DNA of 64,000 nucleotides from Megamerina dolium (taxonomy: Eukaryota; Arthropoda; Insecta; Diptera; Megamerinidae): contig OY978525.1 in NCBI GenBank assembly GCA_963854835.1, positions 4,359,501-4,423,500 of the forward strand. Direction: 5' to 3'. The notes under the pieces were generated by a model, which was given only the letters and a program-made list of their open reading frames with translations, made no database searches and was not told the DNA's origin. Position numbers and translations under genes: made by a program. Positions 23,792 through 34,400 of this stretch are shown here, in pieces (within the stretch, counting starts at the first letter, position 1; the number at the start of each line of letters is the position of its first letter).

Positions 23792-25590
23792 ATGAATCGA
23801 CTTACAAACGAACAACGTTTGCAGATTATTGAATTTTATTATCAAAATTCATGCTCTGTTAAGATCATCGCATCGTGCACTTCTTCCATTTTATGGTCAG
23901 TTTTGGGCGACCTTCTGAGGCGGCTATTCGGAATCTTGTGACTAAATTTCGCACCAAATTTACATTATTGGACATTAAACCACCAACATGCATACGTAGA
24001 ATGCGGACAGAGGAAAATATCGCATCTGTATCCGCCAGTGTTGTTGATGACCGTGAATTATCGATTCGGCGCCCTTCGCAGCAATTGGGCCTCTGTGGCT
24101 CCACTACGTGGAAAATTTTGCGGAAGGATTTGGGTGTAAAACCTTTTAAAATACAGCTGGTGTAAGAATTGAAGTCACACGATCTACCACAACGGCTAAA
24201 TTTTGGTGAATGGGCGCTGGCAAAGTTGGATGAAAAACCACTTTTTTATCGGAAAATTGTGTTCAGCGACGAAGCTCATTTCTGGTTGAATGGATATGTC
24301 ATCATCATCATCATCATCATTTCCTGTATCTCTCACTGGAGCATAGGGCCTCAATAAAGCATTTCCATCTGGTCCTGTTTTTTGCTAGTATCTTTAATTT
24401 GTTCCACGATCTTCCGCATTCGTCGATTTCTTTTTGTAAGGATCTCCTCCACGTGGTCTTAGGGCGACCCCTCTTACGACTACCTTGGGGGTCCCAATCA
24501 AAAGCTTGTCGGCAAACTTCTGTGGCATCTTTTCGCAATGTTTGGCCTATCCATCTCCATTTTCGTAGTTTGATATAGTTGGCCATAGGTTCCAGTTTGC
24601 ATTTTTTATATAGGTCGTCATTGCTGATGACATTCGGCCACCACACCCTAAGAATACGCCGCAGGCATCTGTTAACAAAGCTCTGAATCTTACCAGTTAA
24701 ATGGTCGGTTACAAGCCAGGTCTCGCATCCGTAGAGCAGTACTGAGACAAAGTTGGACTTAAATAGTCTAATTTTTGTTTGGAAGGATATTTGCTTCGAG
24801 TTCCAGATTTGTCGCAGCTGTGCATATGCGCCTATTGCTTTGTTTATTCTGGCCAAAATATCCTTTCCTGCACTATTCTCCGAGGATATTATATTGCCTA
24901 GGTAGGTAAAATCTTCGACTTGTTCAATTTCTTTGACATGTATCATAAAAATTTCGTTGTTTTTGGTGTTCATTTTCATTGCTTTTGTTTTGTCGATGTT
25001 GGTTTTTAAGCCAACCTTAACCGACTCGGCGCACAGGTCGTGGAGCTTTGCTTGCATGTCGGAGTGCTTCACAGATAACAGAATGGATATGTGATGGATC
25101 AAAATTGCCGTACTGCCAATGCATTTTGAAAAATGCACTGCTTGGTGTCGATTATGGGCTGGTGGCATCAGTGGACCATACTTTTTCAAAGACGACGAAG
25201 GCAGGAACGTTACTGTGAATGGCGAACGATACCGTGCGATGATTACAAACTTTTTTTTTTGCTCAAAATGGAGGAGCTGGCCTTGGCTGATATGTGGTAT
25301 CAACAAGACGGTGCCACATGCAACACAACACGCGAAACAATGGCCCAATTGAGAGGCGAGTTCGGTGAACAGTTCATTTCACATTTGGCGCCGGTCAATT
25401 GGCCGCCTAGATCGTGCGATTTAACGCCTTTAGACTATTTTTTGTGGGGCTATGTTAAGGCTCATGGCTATAGCGACAAGCCCCAACGGTTGACACACTG
25501 GAAGCCAATATTGGCTTCCGACTTACAGCGTATAAACCATTTGAGGTGCTGCCACGGTCAACATTTACATGAAATCATCTTTAAACATTG
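23792..25590 (+). pseudogene. DD41D transposase, frameshifted and split
   Basis: Starts MNRLTNEQRLQIIEFYYQN. After SVK the frame shifts, then FGRPSEAAIRNLVTKFRTKF-like and STTWKILRKDLGVKPFKIQL follow. A stop codon is at about 24163, then IVFSDEAHFWLNGYV with the first catalytic Asp. The LINE insertion interrupts here. Beyond it, in shifting frames, come WYQQDGATCNTTRETMAQLR (second Asp) and CDLTPLDYFLWGYVKAHGY (third Asp, 41 residues later), ending HLHEIIFKH. The three acidic residues survive, but at least one frameshift, one stop and the insertion inactivate it. Confidence 0.88.
24300..25080 (-). mobile_element. 5'-truncated LINE insertion with 12-bp TSD
   Basis: A perfect duplication GAATGGATATGT at 24288-24299 and 25081-25092 brackets a 781-bp minus-strand insertion. 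It encodes the C-terminal part of a non-LTR reverse transcriptase polyprotein, including DKTKAMKMNTKN, VEDFTYLGNIISSE, LLYGCETWLVTDHL, LRKWRWIGQTLRK and RKRGRPKTTWRRSL. The frame is open from the truncation point to a natural stop at about 24317. The 3' end is an (ATG/GAT)n repeat, as in several LINE clades with simple-repeat tails. The intact frame and perfect duplication indicate a recent insertion. The clade is uncertain. The upstream part of the long open frame (25080-25348) is antisense mariner, not LINE. Confidence 0.9.
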
Positions 25591-25700
25591 AATTATATAG
25601 ATCGTTCTATCGACTCAAATAAGGATTTCATATATTTCTCTAAATTTTATGTGTTTTTTTTTTTTAATCTAATTCGAAGGCTCTTAAAAATCACCCTGTA

Positions 25701-27177
25701 CTATTAAGAGATTTCGTAATTTGCAACAATTAAGATTTTCAGCCCAGACATTTAAAGTTACAATATCAATCTAATAATGTTAAATAATGTCCATCATGCA
25801 ATATATACTTTTTGGAATAGTCATGATGAAGCCATTCATATGATATTCGTATTGCCTTCTGTTTATGATTACCTTTCTTTTTCACATTTGCTTTTTTTTT
25901 TTTTTTTTGGTTCTGCCATATTCAACTAATGAATAGAGCATATTAAAGAAAAAATACCATTAAAGCAAAATTTTGTGAAAATACTAAAGAAATTCCTTAG
26001 GCTATTCATATTGTAATATGTAATGAGAATTAAGAAAAGCTGACGATGAAAAAAAAAATGAAAAATAAAAATGAAATGAAATTAATCGAAAATGGTCCAT
26101 CATTAAGTTGGAGGAGGCTTTTAATTAATGAGACAAAGACGACGCTGGGACAAAATTGTGACGATTCACAACATTCACGTAACATCTATAAGAAAATAAA
26201 TTGACTAACATTCATTTTGCCACATCATAATGTTCATTGGCAAATTACACAATATATAAAAGATGAATTAATTTTCTTGCAAATCATTTTGTAACGTTTC
26301 TTTTTTTTTTTTTTTTTTGTTCTGTTTTGATATTGTATACGCGTAAAAGCGTACAAATTATTGAACAAAATACAATGCATACATATACGATATATATGGG
26401 TAATATTAAGATGACTAGTTGAAATTTCAATTACCAAGAGAATGCTGTCGATGGTGGTGGTGATGATGGTGGTGGATGGATGGAGGAGTGTGAGATTATG
26501 CAACTTAATACATTTAATACTATACAAATTTAAGCTACTTATAGCGTATCGGAAATTAAAATTTAATCGAGTTTACAGAGAATATCGACAAAAAAGTAAA
26601 CGAAAAAGAACTAATGAATAATGAACTATTTTTTTGGATAAAAGAAAAATGAAATTTATGCGAATAAGATGCAGTTTGAATTTACCTGCTATCTCATTAT
26701 TTACATACAAGTACATACATACATGCTTAGAGGTAAAAAAAAGTTTTCATAATACTCGTTATAAACTTTCTTACCACTCGTAAATCAAGTAAACTAAATT
26801 TTATATATGTTCATTGCATTTGAGCATACATTCATATAATGAAGAGATGTTAAGTTCACTACTTAATTGTACCCCAAGTTTAATGTAATATTTATGTGAC
26901 AGAAAAATACAAAGTTTAGTCAATCAACAACATGTCAAAGTCGTTTTCTTTTTCTTCTCATTTGAATGACAAAAAAAAAAGGACATAAAGAATCTTTATT
27001 CTGCAGAAATATTGGGAGTTCGAAAAAGTTCCGTTACAAATTTGATCATTTGAAATGAGCATTATTAAATCAAATATGTGCCATTTTGATCGATAACCTT
27101 TTGCCTTGGGGTAAATTCATTGTTCCATGGGTAGAAATTCTACGTGTTCTAAACGAAAAACTGATCCAAGTGCGTTA
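25701..27177. other. AT-rich intergenic DNA, no gene seen
   Basis: Contains poly-T tracts (about 25890-25908, 26301-26319) and a GGTGGTGATGATGGTGGTGG simple repeat at about 26453-26476. No coding content recognised. Confidence 0.5.
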
Positions 27178-27185
27178 TGTTGACC

Positions 27186-27564
27186 TCTAAAAAAAAAATA
27201 AATATGTGGCACTTAAAGCCCCAAAAGGGTCATTGGCCGAGCTTCTCTTTCATTATTGTTGTGCGTCTTAAATTTTGGACAGTATTAGAAGGGACCTACT
27301 TATTTTAGCCGGTTCCGAACGGCAGAACACTTGTGACATCACTTTTTCTGAGCTTTGTCACAGAGTTCTTTTAGAAACTTTTTCATGGCAAGATGTTACT
27401 GTCGGAAGAATTGCCAATTGCTTGCCGACAGGTGGGTACCGTTCGAAAGAAAAATCTTATCGATATTAAATTTGTTATGCATCAGCCGGGGATTGAACCA
27501 AGGCCTACAGATCAGAAGGCGAACACACTAACCACTGAGCGACGGCACCCTAACCACTAACCAC
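27186..27564 (-). mobile_element. tRNA-derived SINE, full-length copy
   Basis: Complete copy in minus orientation: AT-rich 3' end at 27187, body, and tRNA-like head ending GGGTGCC at 27550. An A box (minus strand TCGCTCAGTGG) and a B box (GGTTCAATCCCC) are present. A short direct repeat TGTTGACC at 27178-27185 and 27565-27572 may be the target duplication, with a small extra TAACCACTAACCAC tract between it and the head. Confidence 0.9.
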
Positions 27565-27785
27565 TGTTGACCACTACGGAATTTAAATTTACACCATTAA
27601 GAGAATTCTGCAGAGATCAAAACAAATGATAATCTGAAGATGAAGGTTTGGGGTATATGGTGGATGCATCAAAACTTCCAAAACTTAAAGCATCTGACCA
27701 AAATTCATATATTCTGGTTGTTGTGCAGAGTATAAAAATATGCTGAAGAATTGAAATTTGTAAGAAGAGAGTGTGAAAGCTTCAT
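27565..27785. other. Intergenic DNA, no gene seen
   Basis: Nothing recognised. Confidence 0.45.
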
Positions 27786-27787
27786 GT

Positions 27788-28811
27788 AAATATTCTTCTT
27801 CTTCTCCTTATGTGGTGATAACAACCGATGATCGATTTAAGATAGTAGTCCGGTGTGACGACCGAAATTTCGACGTTTTTTCATGAATTTTTTTTAACAA
27901 GAAAATAAAATGCGATCGTTTTAAAATTTTTACAGGTTCTTATTGGTATTTTCAAGTATAGAAACAAAAATTTTTTAAGTTAATTTTACATTAATTTGTT
28001 TTTAATTTTTGACTTCAGAGTGGAGTCCTCGAAAAAAAGATGAGTTGGTTAGGGGAAGCACACCGCCTTCCGAAGTCATTTGAAATAAAAAATTCAAAAA
28101 GATTATTTAATGAACTAACCTATAATATACATAAAAAAGAAACAAAATGGCGGACTTGTGAAAAAACTTCTCAAAATCTAATTTTTTTTTCTTGATAAAT
28201 TGTTTAAATAAAATAGTTTATTATTAAAAAATTAAATGTTTTAAAGGTTACGTATTTAGATATGTGTGTCTAGAATAATGGGTAAAATTTTTAACCAAAT
28301 CGGTTGAATAGTTTTGAGTCAGTGCTTCCCCGAGAATTCAAAAACATGGTTTTGAGAAAAACGCGTTTAAAATTTTGACAACAGATTCATACTCAATACG
28401 GCGCGCTCTCTTATTTTAGCTATAACTTTTAAAATTTCGGTCTGAAATTTTTAGAGTATATTTTTAAGATGTTTTTCTTCCGAAAAATATAAAAAAAATC
28501 GATTTTTTGAACCCGTCACACCGGACTACTACCTTAAGCAAGAACAGAGAAGACTGGCGCTCGACATGATGCAGCCAGCACAGCCGCTGGATTTTGATTC
28601 GCTTGACTCTGTCAATGTCATCGTACAGTGCATACAGCTCATAGTTGTACCTCATTCGGTACTCGCCATCAACGCAAATAGGTCCAAAGATCCTGCGCAG
28701 AACTTTTCTCTCGAAAACTCCAATCATCCTCTCATCCGTGGTGGAAATGGGACAGGCTTCTGAGCCATATGTTAGGACTGGAATAATGAGGGACTTGTAG
28801 AGTGTGAGAGG
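27788..28811 (-). pseudogene. RTE-like LINE 3' fragment, split by a TTAA element
   Basis: The left part (TTATGTGGTGATAACAACCG to 27840) matches the 3' end of the element at 45093-48389. After the inserted element it resumes at 28534, and the minus strand reads KVLRRIFGPICVDGEYRMRY and IKIQRLCWLHHVER, both from the RT C-terminal region, to about 28811. A stretch between the 3' end and the C-terminal coding region is deleted relative to the full element. The S160 tract follows immediately. Confidence 0.85.
27841..28533. mobile_element. TTAA-flanked non-coding inverted-repeat element
   Basis: A 693-bp insertion in the RTE fragment, flanked by TTAA on both sides (27837-27840, 28534-28537). Its ends are near-perfect 20-bp inverted repeats: left GATAGTAGTCCGGTGTGACG, right (read inward) GGTAGTAGTCCGGTGTGACG. 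It has no significant open frame. Just inside the right end lies a run AAAAAATCGATTTTTT. TTAA duplications occur with piggyBac and Kolobok elements; which superfamily mobilised it cannot be decided from the sequence. A second, different TTAA element at 36084-36814 shares the inner ATCGATTTTTT run. Confidence 0.9.
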
Positions 28812-29060
28812 GCTCGACTACTCAATTGTCGATTTTCCGGTTATTCAGGTTCATTTTGTAGGGGAGCCCCTTAAAAAACAAAGCTATTCAGTGGAAATTT
28901 TTGCATAAATATGCTTGATGGGGGTAGGTTTTCCCCCTCTATAGGAACCCTTAGAACGATGGAAGTGAATTTCAACAAATTTTAAAAGAATCTCTCAAAT
29001 GGATAAACTATATGGACGGCCACCTTTCCCAGGAAAATTTACCGTAAGCAGCAAAACAGG
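28812..29060 (-). repeat. S160 satellite-like tract
   Basis: Minus orientation: TTGTCGATTTTCCGGTTATT, TCATTTTGTAGGGGAGCCCC and GGGGGTAGGTTTTCCCCCTC-like blocks correspond to one to one-and-a-half degenerate S160 monomers. Confidence 0.6.
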
Positions 29061-29159
29061 GTTGATATTATCTTAATGACTAAAATTTTCACTTTTTCAT
29101 TACCTTATTTTCATCAACATTGAAAATATTGAAAACTTCCCATAATCCTTTTCTTTGCT

Positions 29160-29400
29160 CCTTGTTGGTGTAACTCAGGGGTAAATTTTGGGACCATTGT
29201 TTTTTTTTTGCTTATTTGCTGATTCTATATTACATGTTTATAAGCATTCTACGATCCATGCCTACGCTGACGATATTCAGCTTTATATTTCCGCAATCCC
29301 TACTGTGGTTGATGATATGATCATACATAAAACTTAATGCTGACCTCCTCCAGTCCATTAACTTGTAGAAGAATATTTCTAAAATTAAAAGCATAAATAG
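29160..29400 (+). pseudogene. LINE reverse transcriptase core fragment
   Basis: GVTQG followed by a stop and ILGPL, in frame, match the RT motif normally written GxPQGSxLGPL. After a frame change HSTIHAYADDIQLYISAIP carries the catalytic YADD (29263-29274). Further on, LNADLLQSINL, a stop and KNISKIKSI match the segment after motif C. Stops and a poly-T run interrupt it. The AYADDIQLYIS style is that of the Jockey/CR1/I group and differs from the YADDIDIIG of the RTE-like element at 45093, so this is a third LINE lineage. No ends are visible. Confidence 0.75.
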
Positions 29401-29636
29401 TTATTGATTATTTAATGACACTATTAACGTAGAATACTATATGCTATGAATATTTAATTTCAAAAATAAATTCGTTGTTAACATATAAACGTTATATCTT
29501 TCGCATTGTGAGAAAATAATAAAAATTAATATTTAAACCACATGGCGTATGAGTATCATACAATTTTAGTATGACCTTAAATTAATTTATCTGTTGCATC
29601 TGTGTTTCCACCAACCTCTAGCCCTTTATTTTTGCA
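29401..29636. other. AT-rich DNA, no gene seen
   Basis: Nothing recognised. Confidence 0.45.

Positions 29637-29637
<1 letters not shown>

Positions 29638-29698
<61 letters not shown>
29638..29698. repeat. (AT)n microsatellite
   Basis: An uninterrupted AT run of about 30 units. It produces the artificial Ile-Tyr open frames on the minus strand here. Confidence 0.98.
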
Positions 29699-29702
<4 letters not shown>

Positions 29703-29811
29703 AAGTTAAATTTATGCAAAGTATTATATTTAAATTGCTGTTGATGCTGCCACTGCTTGAATAGCAGAGGCATGCATATATGAATATTCTTGTGACCCAT
29801 AATTCTACAAT

Positions 29812-30412
29812 AGGGCTGTTCAGAATCTTGTGCAAATGGTCTTGCATCATTGCAATTGCAAAATGGTGTAGTAAATTTTTGCTTTACACTAACAAAATAT
29901 ACAGTCGTGCATTTACTACACTCTTGCAACGACGCAACACCAAAAACCCGTAGGTTATGTATGCAACACTGAATTGCAAACTAACAGCTGATCAGCAACA
30001 AAATAAAAAAAAACTGAAAATGGAAGGCGAACAAATCAAAAAAAGAATAAATGAAGAATGAAAGAATAAATAAATAAAAAATGCATCCTCATCAAATTCT
30101 AATTTAATGAAAAATGGTTATTTACTGAAATTATGAAGAGAATATTTCATACCTTCGTTGCACATAATTTCATCAGCAGCTTCGTCAATTAAAGAGTCGA
30201 CTACTTGCTCCTTACAGCTTTTTTTCGGCATTTCTTCTAATTTGTGCGCAATTTTAACATCAAAATAATTTGCTATTTCACCAATCAGCTGTGAATAGCT
30301 TGGCTTGCAACAAGTAATGCAAAGTAAACAAAAAAGTCGTTCACAATTGATGATAAATATTTACAATTGCACGAATTTGCAATCTTAAATGCACAAGATT
30401 CTGAACAGCCCT
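29812..30412. mobile_element. Inverted-repeat DNA element with AGGGCTGTTC ends
   Basis: A 601-bp segment whose ends are inverted repeats: AGGGCTGTTCAGAATCTTGT on the left, and the same word read inward from the right end, continuing into a degenerate TTGCAAT-rich zone. A 3-bp direct repeat AAT flanks it (29809-29811, 30413-30415), which would fit PIF/Harbinger, though that group usually uses TAA/TTA. On the minus strand at about 30155-30320 one frame stays open for over 50 codons (IGEIANYFDVKIAHKLEEMP); I do not recognise it. It may be a remnant of an element-encoded protein. The superfamily is unresolved. Confidence 0.8.
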
Positions 30413-30415
30413 AAT

Positions 30416-31596
30416 ATATCGTAGGTACTTATAAAATGACTTGTATATACTATACGCCAACGCAATACTACTTATTCACAAGTGGCATCTAATTTCAGAT
30501 ATTCGCTTGAGTATGATGTTGATGTTCATACAACCGCTATAGCTAGCATACTATATGTGTAGTTGACTTTTAATGCCAAAGAATTGGAACAAGTTTGAAG
30601 ATGATCATATATTGCAATTAAGAGTTCTATTCAATGATCTCATAGAAAAACTGCATTCTATGAAAAAAAAAAAATCGAGAAAGAGTACATACTGCAATTA
30701 AATTAATTGGGACACAAACATATGCATATGAGTGCTAACTAATGGTTTACACATATATACACATATATGTGTAGATACATAACTCTTATCTTCCAGCTTA
30801 ATACTTCCATTAATTGTGATAACATTTTCATCTGAGTCGGCTTCCATTTACGTATTTATAATTATTTAAGACAACATTGTCTTTGTACTCACTCACTATT
30901 CTAAATCCATTCAAAGTACATATTCTTCATACCACTTTTTTATTGAATGTACGTACACGAAGGTAAATTATATTGTCAAATGCTTTAACTTTCATAAAAT
31001 CCTATGTAGGTACACTCAACTTTTCGTATATAGACACAAAACCAAATTAGAAGTGACTTTTACATGTATATTTTATATACAAACACTTAGGAGGGAAGAT
31101 GTTTTTCTTTTCCCAATCCATGTGTATTCTGAAATAGAGGAGGAAATGTAATTTCCTTATAAAATGTTAAACAAAGTCTAAAAAAAAAATGATGTGTTTA
31201 AGTGTTTAAGTGATACAATTTCTTAAGACGTAAGCTTATGTATATTGTATATATGTATGTATATGGTACACATGTATATTGTACCTTGTAATATCTCTAT
31301 TATGTAAAACATTTTTATTGCTTGAGAATGTGCTTATATTCATGCATACACCTCTTCATATTTATGTACGTATATTAGAGTGGCTGCCCCATATAAGTAT
31401 GGGAGAAGATTTTTGAGCGCAAATTCTATGTAGTTCTTATAAGATAAAAATATTTGTTTAGACAAAAAATTAAAACTAACAAAATTGAGGTTTTGTGCTG
31501 ATTTATGAAATTCTAGAACATGCGCATGAGGGTTTTTGATGCTCTTTCATCATTTTTTTCAGGTTTAACATAAGATTTAATGAAGATTTAAGACTT
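30416..31596. other. AT-rich intergenic DNA, no gene seen
   Basis: No element ends or coding motifs recognised. Confidence 0.5.
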
Positions 31597-32225
31597 AATT
31601 ACTTACTTATGTGGTCCTTACAACCGAATCTATCATGCCTTCCCAGCCAGTTCTTTCCTTCGCTAGCTGGCGCCAGTTAGAAATTCTAAGCGCTGGCAAG
31701 TTCTCCAGTACTTGATCTTTTCACCGGAGGTTAGGTTTTCCTCTTCTGCGTCATCCACCAGCGGGTTCCGAATATAACCCATTCTTACTCGGAGCGTGTT
31801 CTTCCATTCGCTCGACGTGACCTAGCCAGCACAGCCGCTGAATTTTAATGCGCTTTACTATGTCGGTGTCGGCATACACCTCAAAAAGTTCATGATTGTA
31901 CCTTATTCGGTACTCGCCACCAACGCAAATAGGTCCAAAGATTTTGCGTAGGAATTTTCTATCGCAAATACCGAGCATTCTCTCATTTAAGGTGGAAATT
32001 GTCCAAGCTGAGAAACTTGTAGCGTGCAGTTTTCGTTTCTCGAGATAGGTCCCGACTTTTCAATTGCTTACTTAGCCCAAAGTAGCACCTGTTAGCAAGA
32101 GTGATCCTTCGCAATATCTACAGGCTGACGTCATTACTGTTAATACTGTAATTACTGTTAATACTGGTTCCAAGATAGATAAAGTCCTTCATTACTTCAA
32201 AAGCGTAGTTAATATCAGTGACGAC
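31597..32225 (-). pseudogene. RTE-like LINE 3' fragment
   Basis: It begins with TTACTTACTTATGTGG (the 3' terminus of the element at 45093) and continues through the RT C-terminal coding region: LRKIFGPICVGGEYRIRYNH and LCWLGHVERMEEHAPSK on the minus strand, with an early stop and frameshifts. It extends to about 32225, where the full element has its AACAGTGACG block, and then S160 satellite begins. It is 5'-truncated; a small ATTACTGTTAAT duplication is visible at about 32134-32160. Confidence 0.87.
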
Positions 32226-32345
32226 TGACCGCCATTAATTATAACTCCTCAACAATTTCCCTCATTATACTTATCCGCCTCTCTCGATTTCTTACTGGGT
32301 GGTACCGCACAAAATTACTTTCCATCTCCACCCCTTAGAGATCCG
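32226..32345 (+). repeat. S160 satellite-like tract
   Basis: TGACCGCCATTAATTATAAC and CATCTCCACCCCTTAGAGAT blocks match the S160 monomer in plus orientation. A short (GATA)n stretch at about 32351-32367 separates it from the SINE. Confidence 0.65.
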
Positions 32346-32365
32346 CCCATAGATAGATAGATAGA

Positions 32366-32598
32366 TATGTGGCACTTATAAACCCCGAAGGGTTCTTGGC
32401 CGAGGTTCTCTTCCATTGCGAACCAATTTTGGACAGTATTAGAAGGAACCTGCTTATTTTAGACGCTTCCGAATGGCAGGGCACTTGCGACATCACTTTT
32501 TCTGAGCTTTGTCACAGAATTTTTTTAGACGTTTTTCCATGGCAGTAACCATGGTTTCCATGGTTACTGCCGGAAGAATTGTCAATTGCTTACCGTTC
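32366..32598 (-). repeat. tRNA-derived SINE, copy lacking the tRNA head
   Basis: ATATGTGGCACTTATAAACC starts the reverse-complemented 3' end. The body runs to TGTCAATTGCTTACCGTTC and stops before the tRNA-like region. It contains a local inverted duplication around CCATGGTTTCCATGG at about 32550-32565. S160-like sequence resumes at about 32600 (CCCATACAAAATGAATTTAA). Confidence 0.85.
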
Positions 32599-32759
32599 AC
32601 CCATACAAAATGAATTTAAAACCGCAGAAAATAAGAATTCGTCACATAGGTGCCAAGTAATCGCCCCTACGTTTTGTACTCAATTTTATACTTGCCAATT
32701 TATATGCAAATTATGCAATGTCAATCATGCGTTAAAGTATTGCAAAAAATTTTAAAAAC

Positions 32760-33335
32760 TTTCGGTACTCGATCGAATTTAGCTTCCTTCGCCCACACTC
32801 ACCTGAAATATAATTGTGGTAGTACCTATTTTTGTGTGTACTGTCAATGGAAGCATCACTCTATGTTTTATGTCAGACCATCCTTCCAACTGCACTTATT
32901 CTTATGGTGCTCTCGGAAGGAACGGTCCTTCCAACTGCACTTATTCTTATGGTGCTGTCGGAAGGAACGGTCACTCTCCGAGCGTTGATTGATCAAGGAT
33001 CGCAAAAAAACCGTTGTTTTTTTTTCAAACATTCCTCATCCGAAATATCAGGTATGATAGGACAAGCCATCGAAAACTTCAAGGAGCTCTGTTCTTTCAC
33101 ACTAATTTCCCCTAAAACAGGTCAAAGGATAGAAGATAAGGCAATAGTACTTTCGCAGCTCACTTAATTTCTCCCAATATTCTGTGCAAAACGAGCAAAT
33201 TGGCAAGAAATCGTCAAACTTGACCTCTCAAATTGACTTGGTCCTTGGAAGTGATTTAATCCCTGAAATCCTTCTGAAAGAGGCTTCTCATTGTGCACAT
33301 GGGACATTTGTAGCACAAAATTCTGTATTTGGCTG
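32760..33335 (+). pseudogene. BEL/Pao retrotransposon fragment (zinc knuckle to protease)
   Basis: NCGSTYFCVYCQWKHHSMFY resembles the end of a gag zinc-knuckle region. ILPTALILMVLSEGTVTLRA followed by LIDQGSQ carries the aspartic protease site as found in BEL/Pao polyproteins (ALIDxGSQ). Downstream, in shifted frames, LVLGSDLIPEILLKEASHCA and VAQNSVFG match the end of that domain. A direct duplication of about 48 bp (CCTTCCAACTGCACTTATTC at 32882 and 32930) repeats the ILPTALILMVLSEGT segment. Stops and frame changes show it is defunct. No LTR or reverse transcriptase is seen nearby. Confidence 0.75.
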
Positions 33336-33399
33336 AATCATCATCACAAATAAAAAAGTTCTTTAGCCCTTATCTAAGGTCTTCTCAAAAAAAAAATTC

Positions 33400-34400
33400 G
33401 ATTTGCTACAAGAAGCTTTCATCGAGGTGCCTTTCCATGCCCATTCTCTTGCATTGCTTACACTTTCTCTCCATCCCATATAAAATAAAATTTTTTAACA
33501 AATATATTCCTAGCACTTTCAGGGCGACCGTAAAATTTAAGTTTATTTTTAATTATTTCATTATAATACTCTCTCCCATCAAACTTATCCTTACCCTATC
33601 TTCATACCTTAAGATTCCGCCCACACAAGATGAATTTAAAAGCACTCGAAAGTGACTAATGAGCTCATTATTGCCCAGGAATCTACTCTAGAAAGATGAA
33701 ATGTAAATCTGAACCATATTAATTTATCTCTCATTCATTTTTCCTCGGCAAAATTTTCTCTAAACATTCTTACCTCCCATCCCCATCCCTTAAGGAGTCG
33801 CTCATACAAAATGAATTTGAAAATATCCGTAAAATAAAAATTAACTTCACAGCTACCCAGGAATAGCCCCTAGAGAGCAAAAATGTAAAACTGACCTTCA
33901 TTAAATTTACTTCTCCCAACATTTTCCCTTATACTTTCTCTCCATCCCCCACAGGAGGGATACCCTACAAAAAAAATTGTTCCCAAATAAAATTAAAAAA
34001 TTTTTTTTTTAATTTTAATTTTTATTTTTTCATCACAATATATGGGATCCTTATGCCTTAAGATTTCGCCCATACAAAATGAATTTAAAAACATCCGAAA
34101 ATGACTAATGAACTCATAATTGCCCAGGGATCAATTCTAGAAAGAAGGAAATATAAATCCGATCCCTATTACTTTACATCTTCAATATTATTTCAGAAAG
34201 TACTTACTTTCTAGGTTAACCCCTCAAGGAGACTGCCATACAAAATGAATGCAAAAACTTCTAAAAATCGCCAAATAGCCAAATAACTCCACAAAACTTG
34301 ATTCTAGGAGAATGAAATGTAAAGCAGACCTCCATTAACTTGACTTTCCCATCTTTTTTGCGAACTCGTCCACCCATTACATGCAGCCCTTAGGGGAGTT
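33400..34400 (+). repeat. S160 satellite-like tract
   Basis: Plus orientation: GCCCAGGAATCTACTCTAGA, ACCCAGGAATAGCCCCTAGA and GCCCAGGGATCAATTCTAGA at about 33670, 33855 and 34118, with CCATACAAAATGAATTT and TCTCCATCCC blocks in between. Spacing is irregular, so units have been lost or interrupted. Confidence 0.75.

Larger units (their letters stand above)
23640..25698 (+). mobile_element. DD41D (rosa-type) mariner interrupted by a LINE
   Basis: The right end reads TCACCCTG at 25691-25698, followed by TA; read inward it is CAGGGTGATTTTTAAGAGCC. No matching left terminus is visible upstream, so the 5' end is truncated or too diverged; 23640 is an estimate. The transposase (23792-25590) is split by a 781-bp LINE insertion at 24300-25080. 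Without the LINE the element would be about 1.27 kb, a normal mariner size. Confidence 0.85.

Noticed and set aside
24317..25348. A 343-codon open frame (-) read as one protein
   Set aside because: The N-terminal part (25081-25348) is antisense to the DD41D transposase and only the rest is LINE. The join is the LINE insertion point, so it is not one gene.
29618..29929. Minus-strand frames with long Ile-Tyr alternation
   Set aside because: Translation of the (AT)n tract at 29638-29698.
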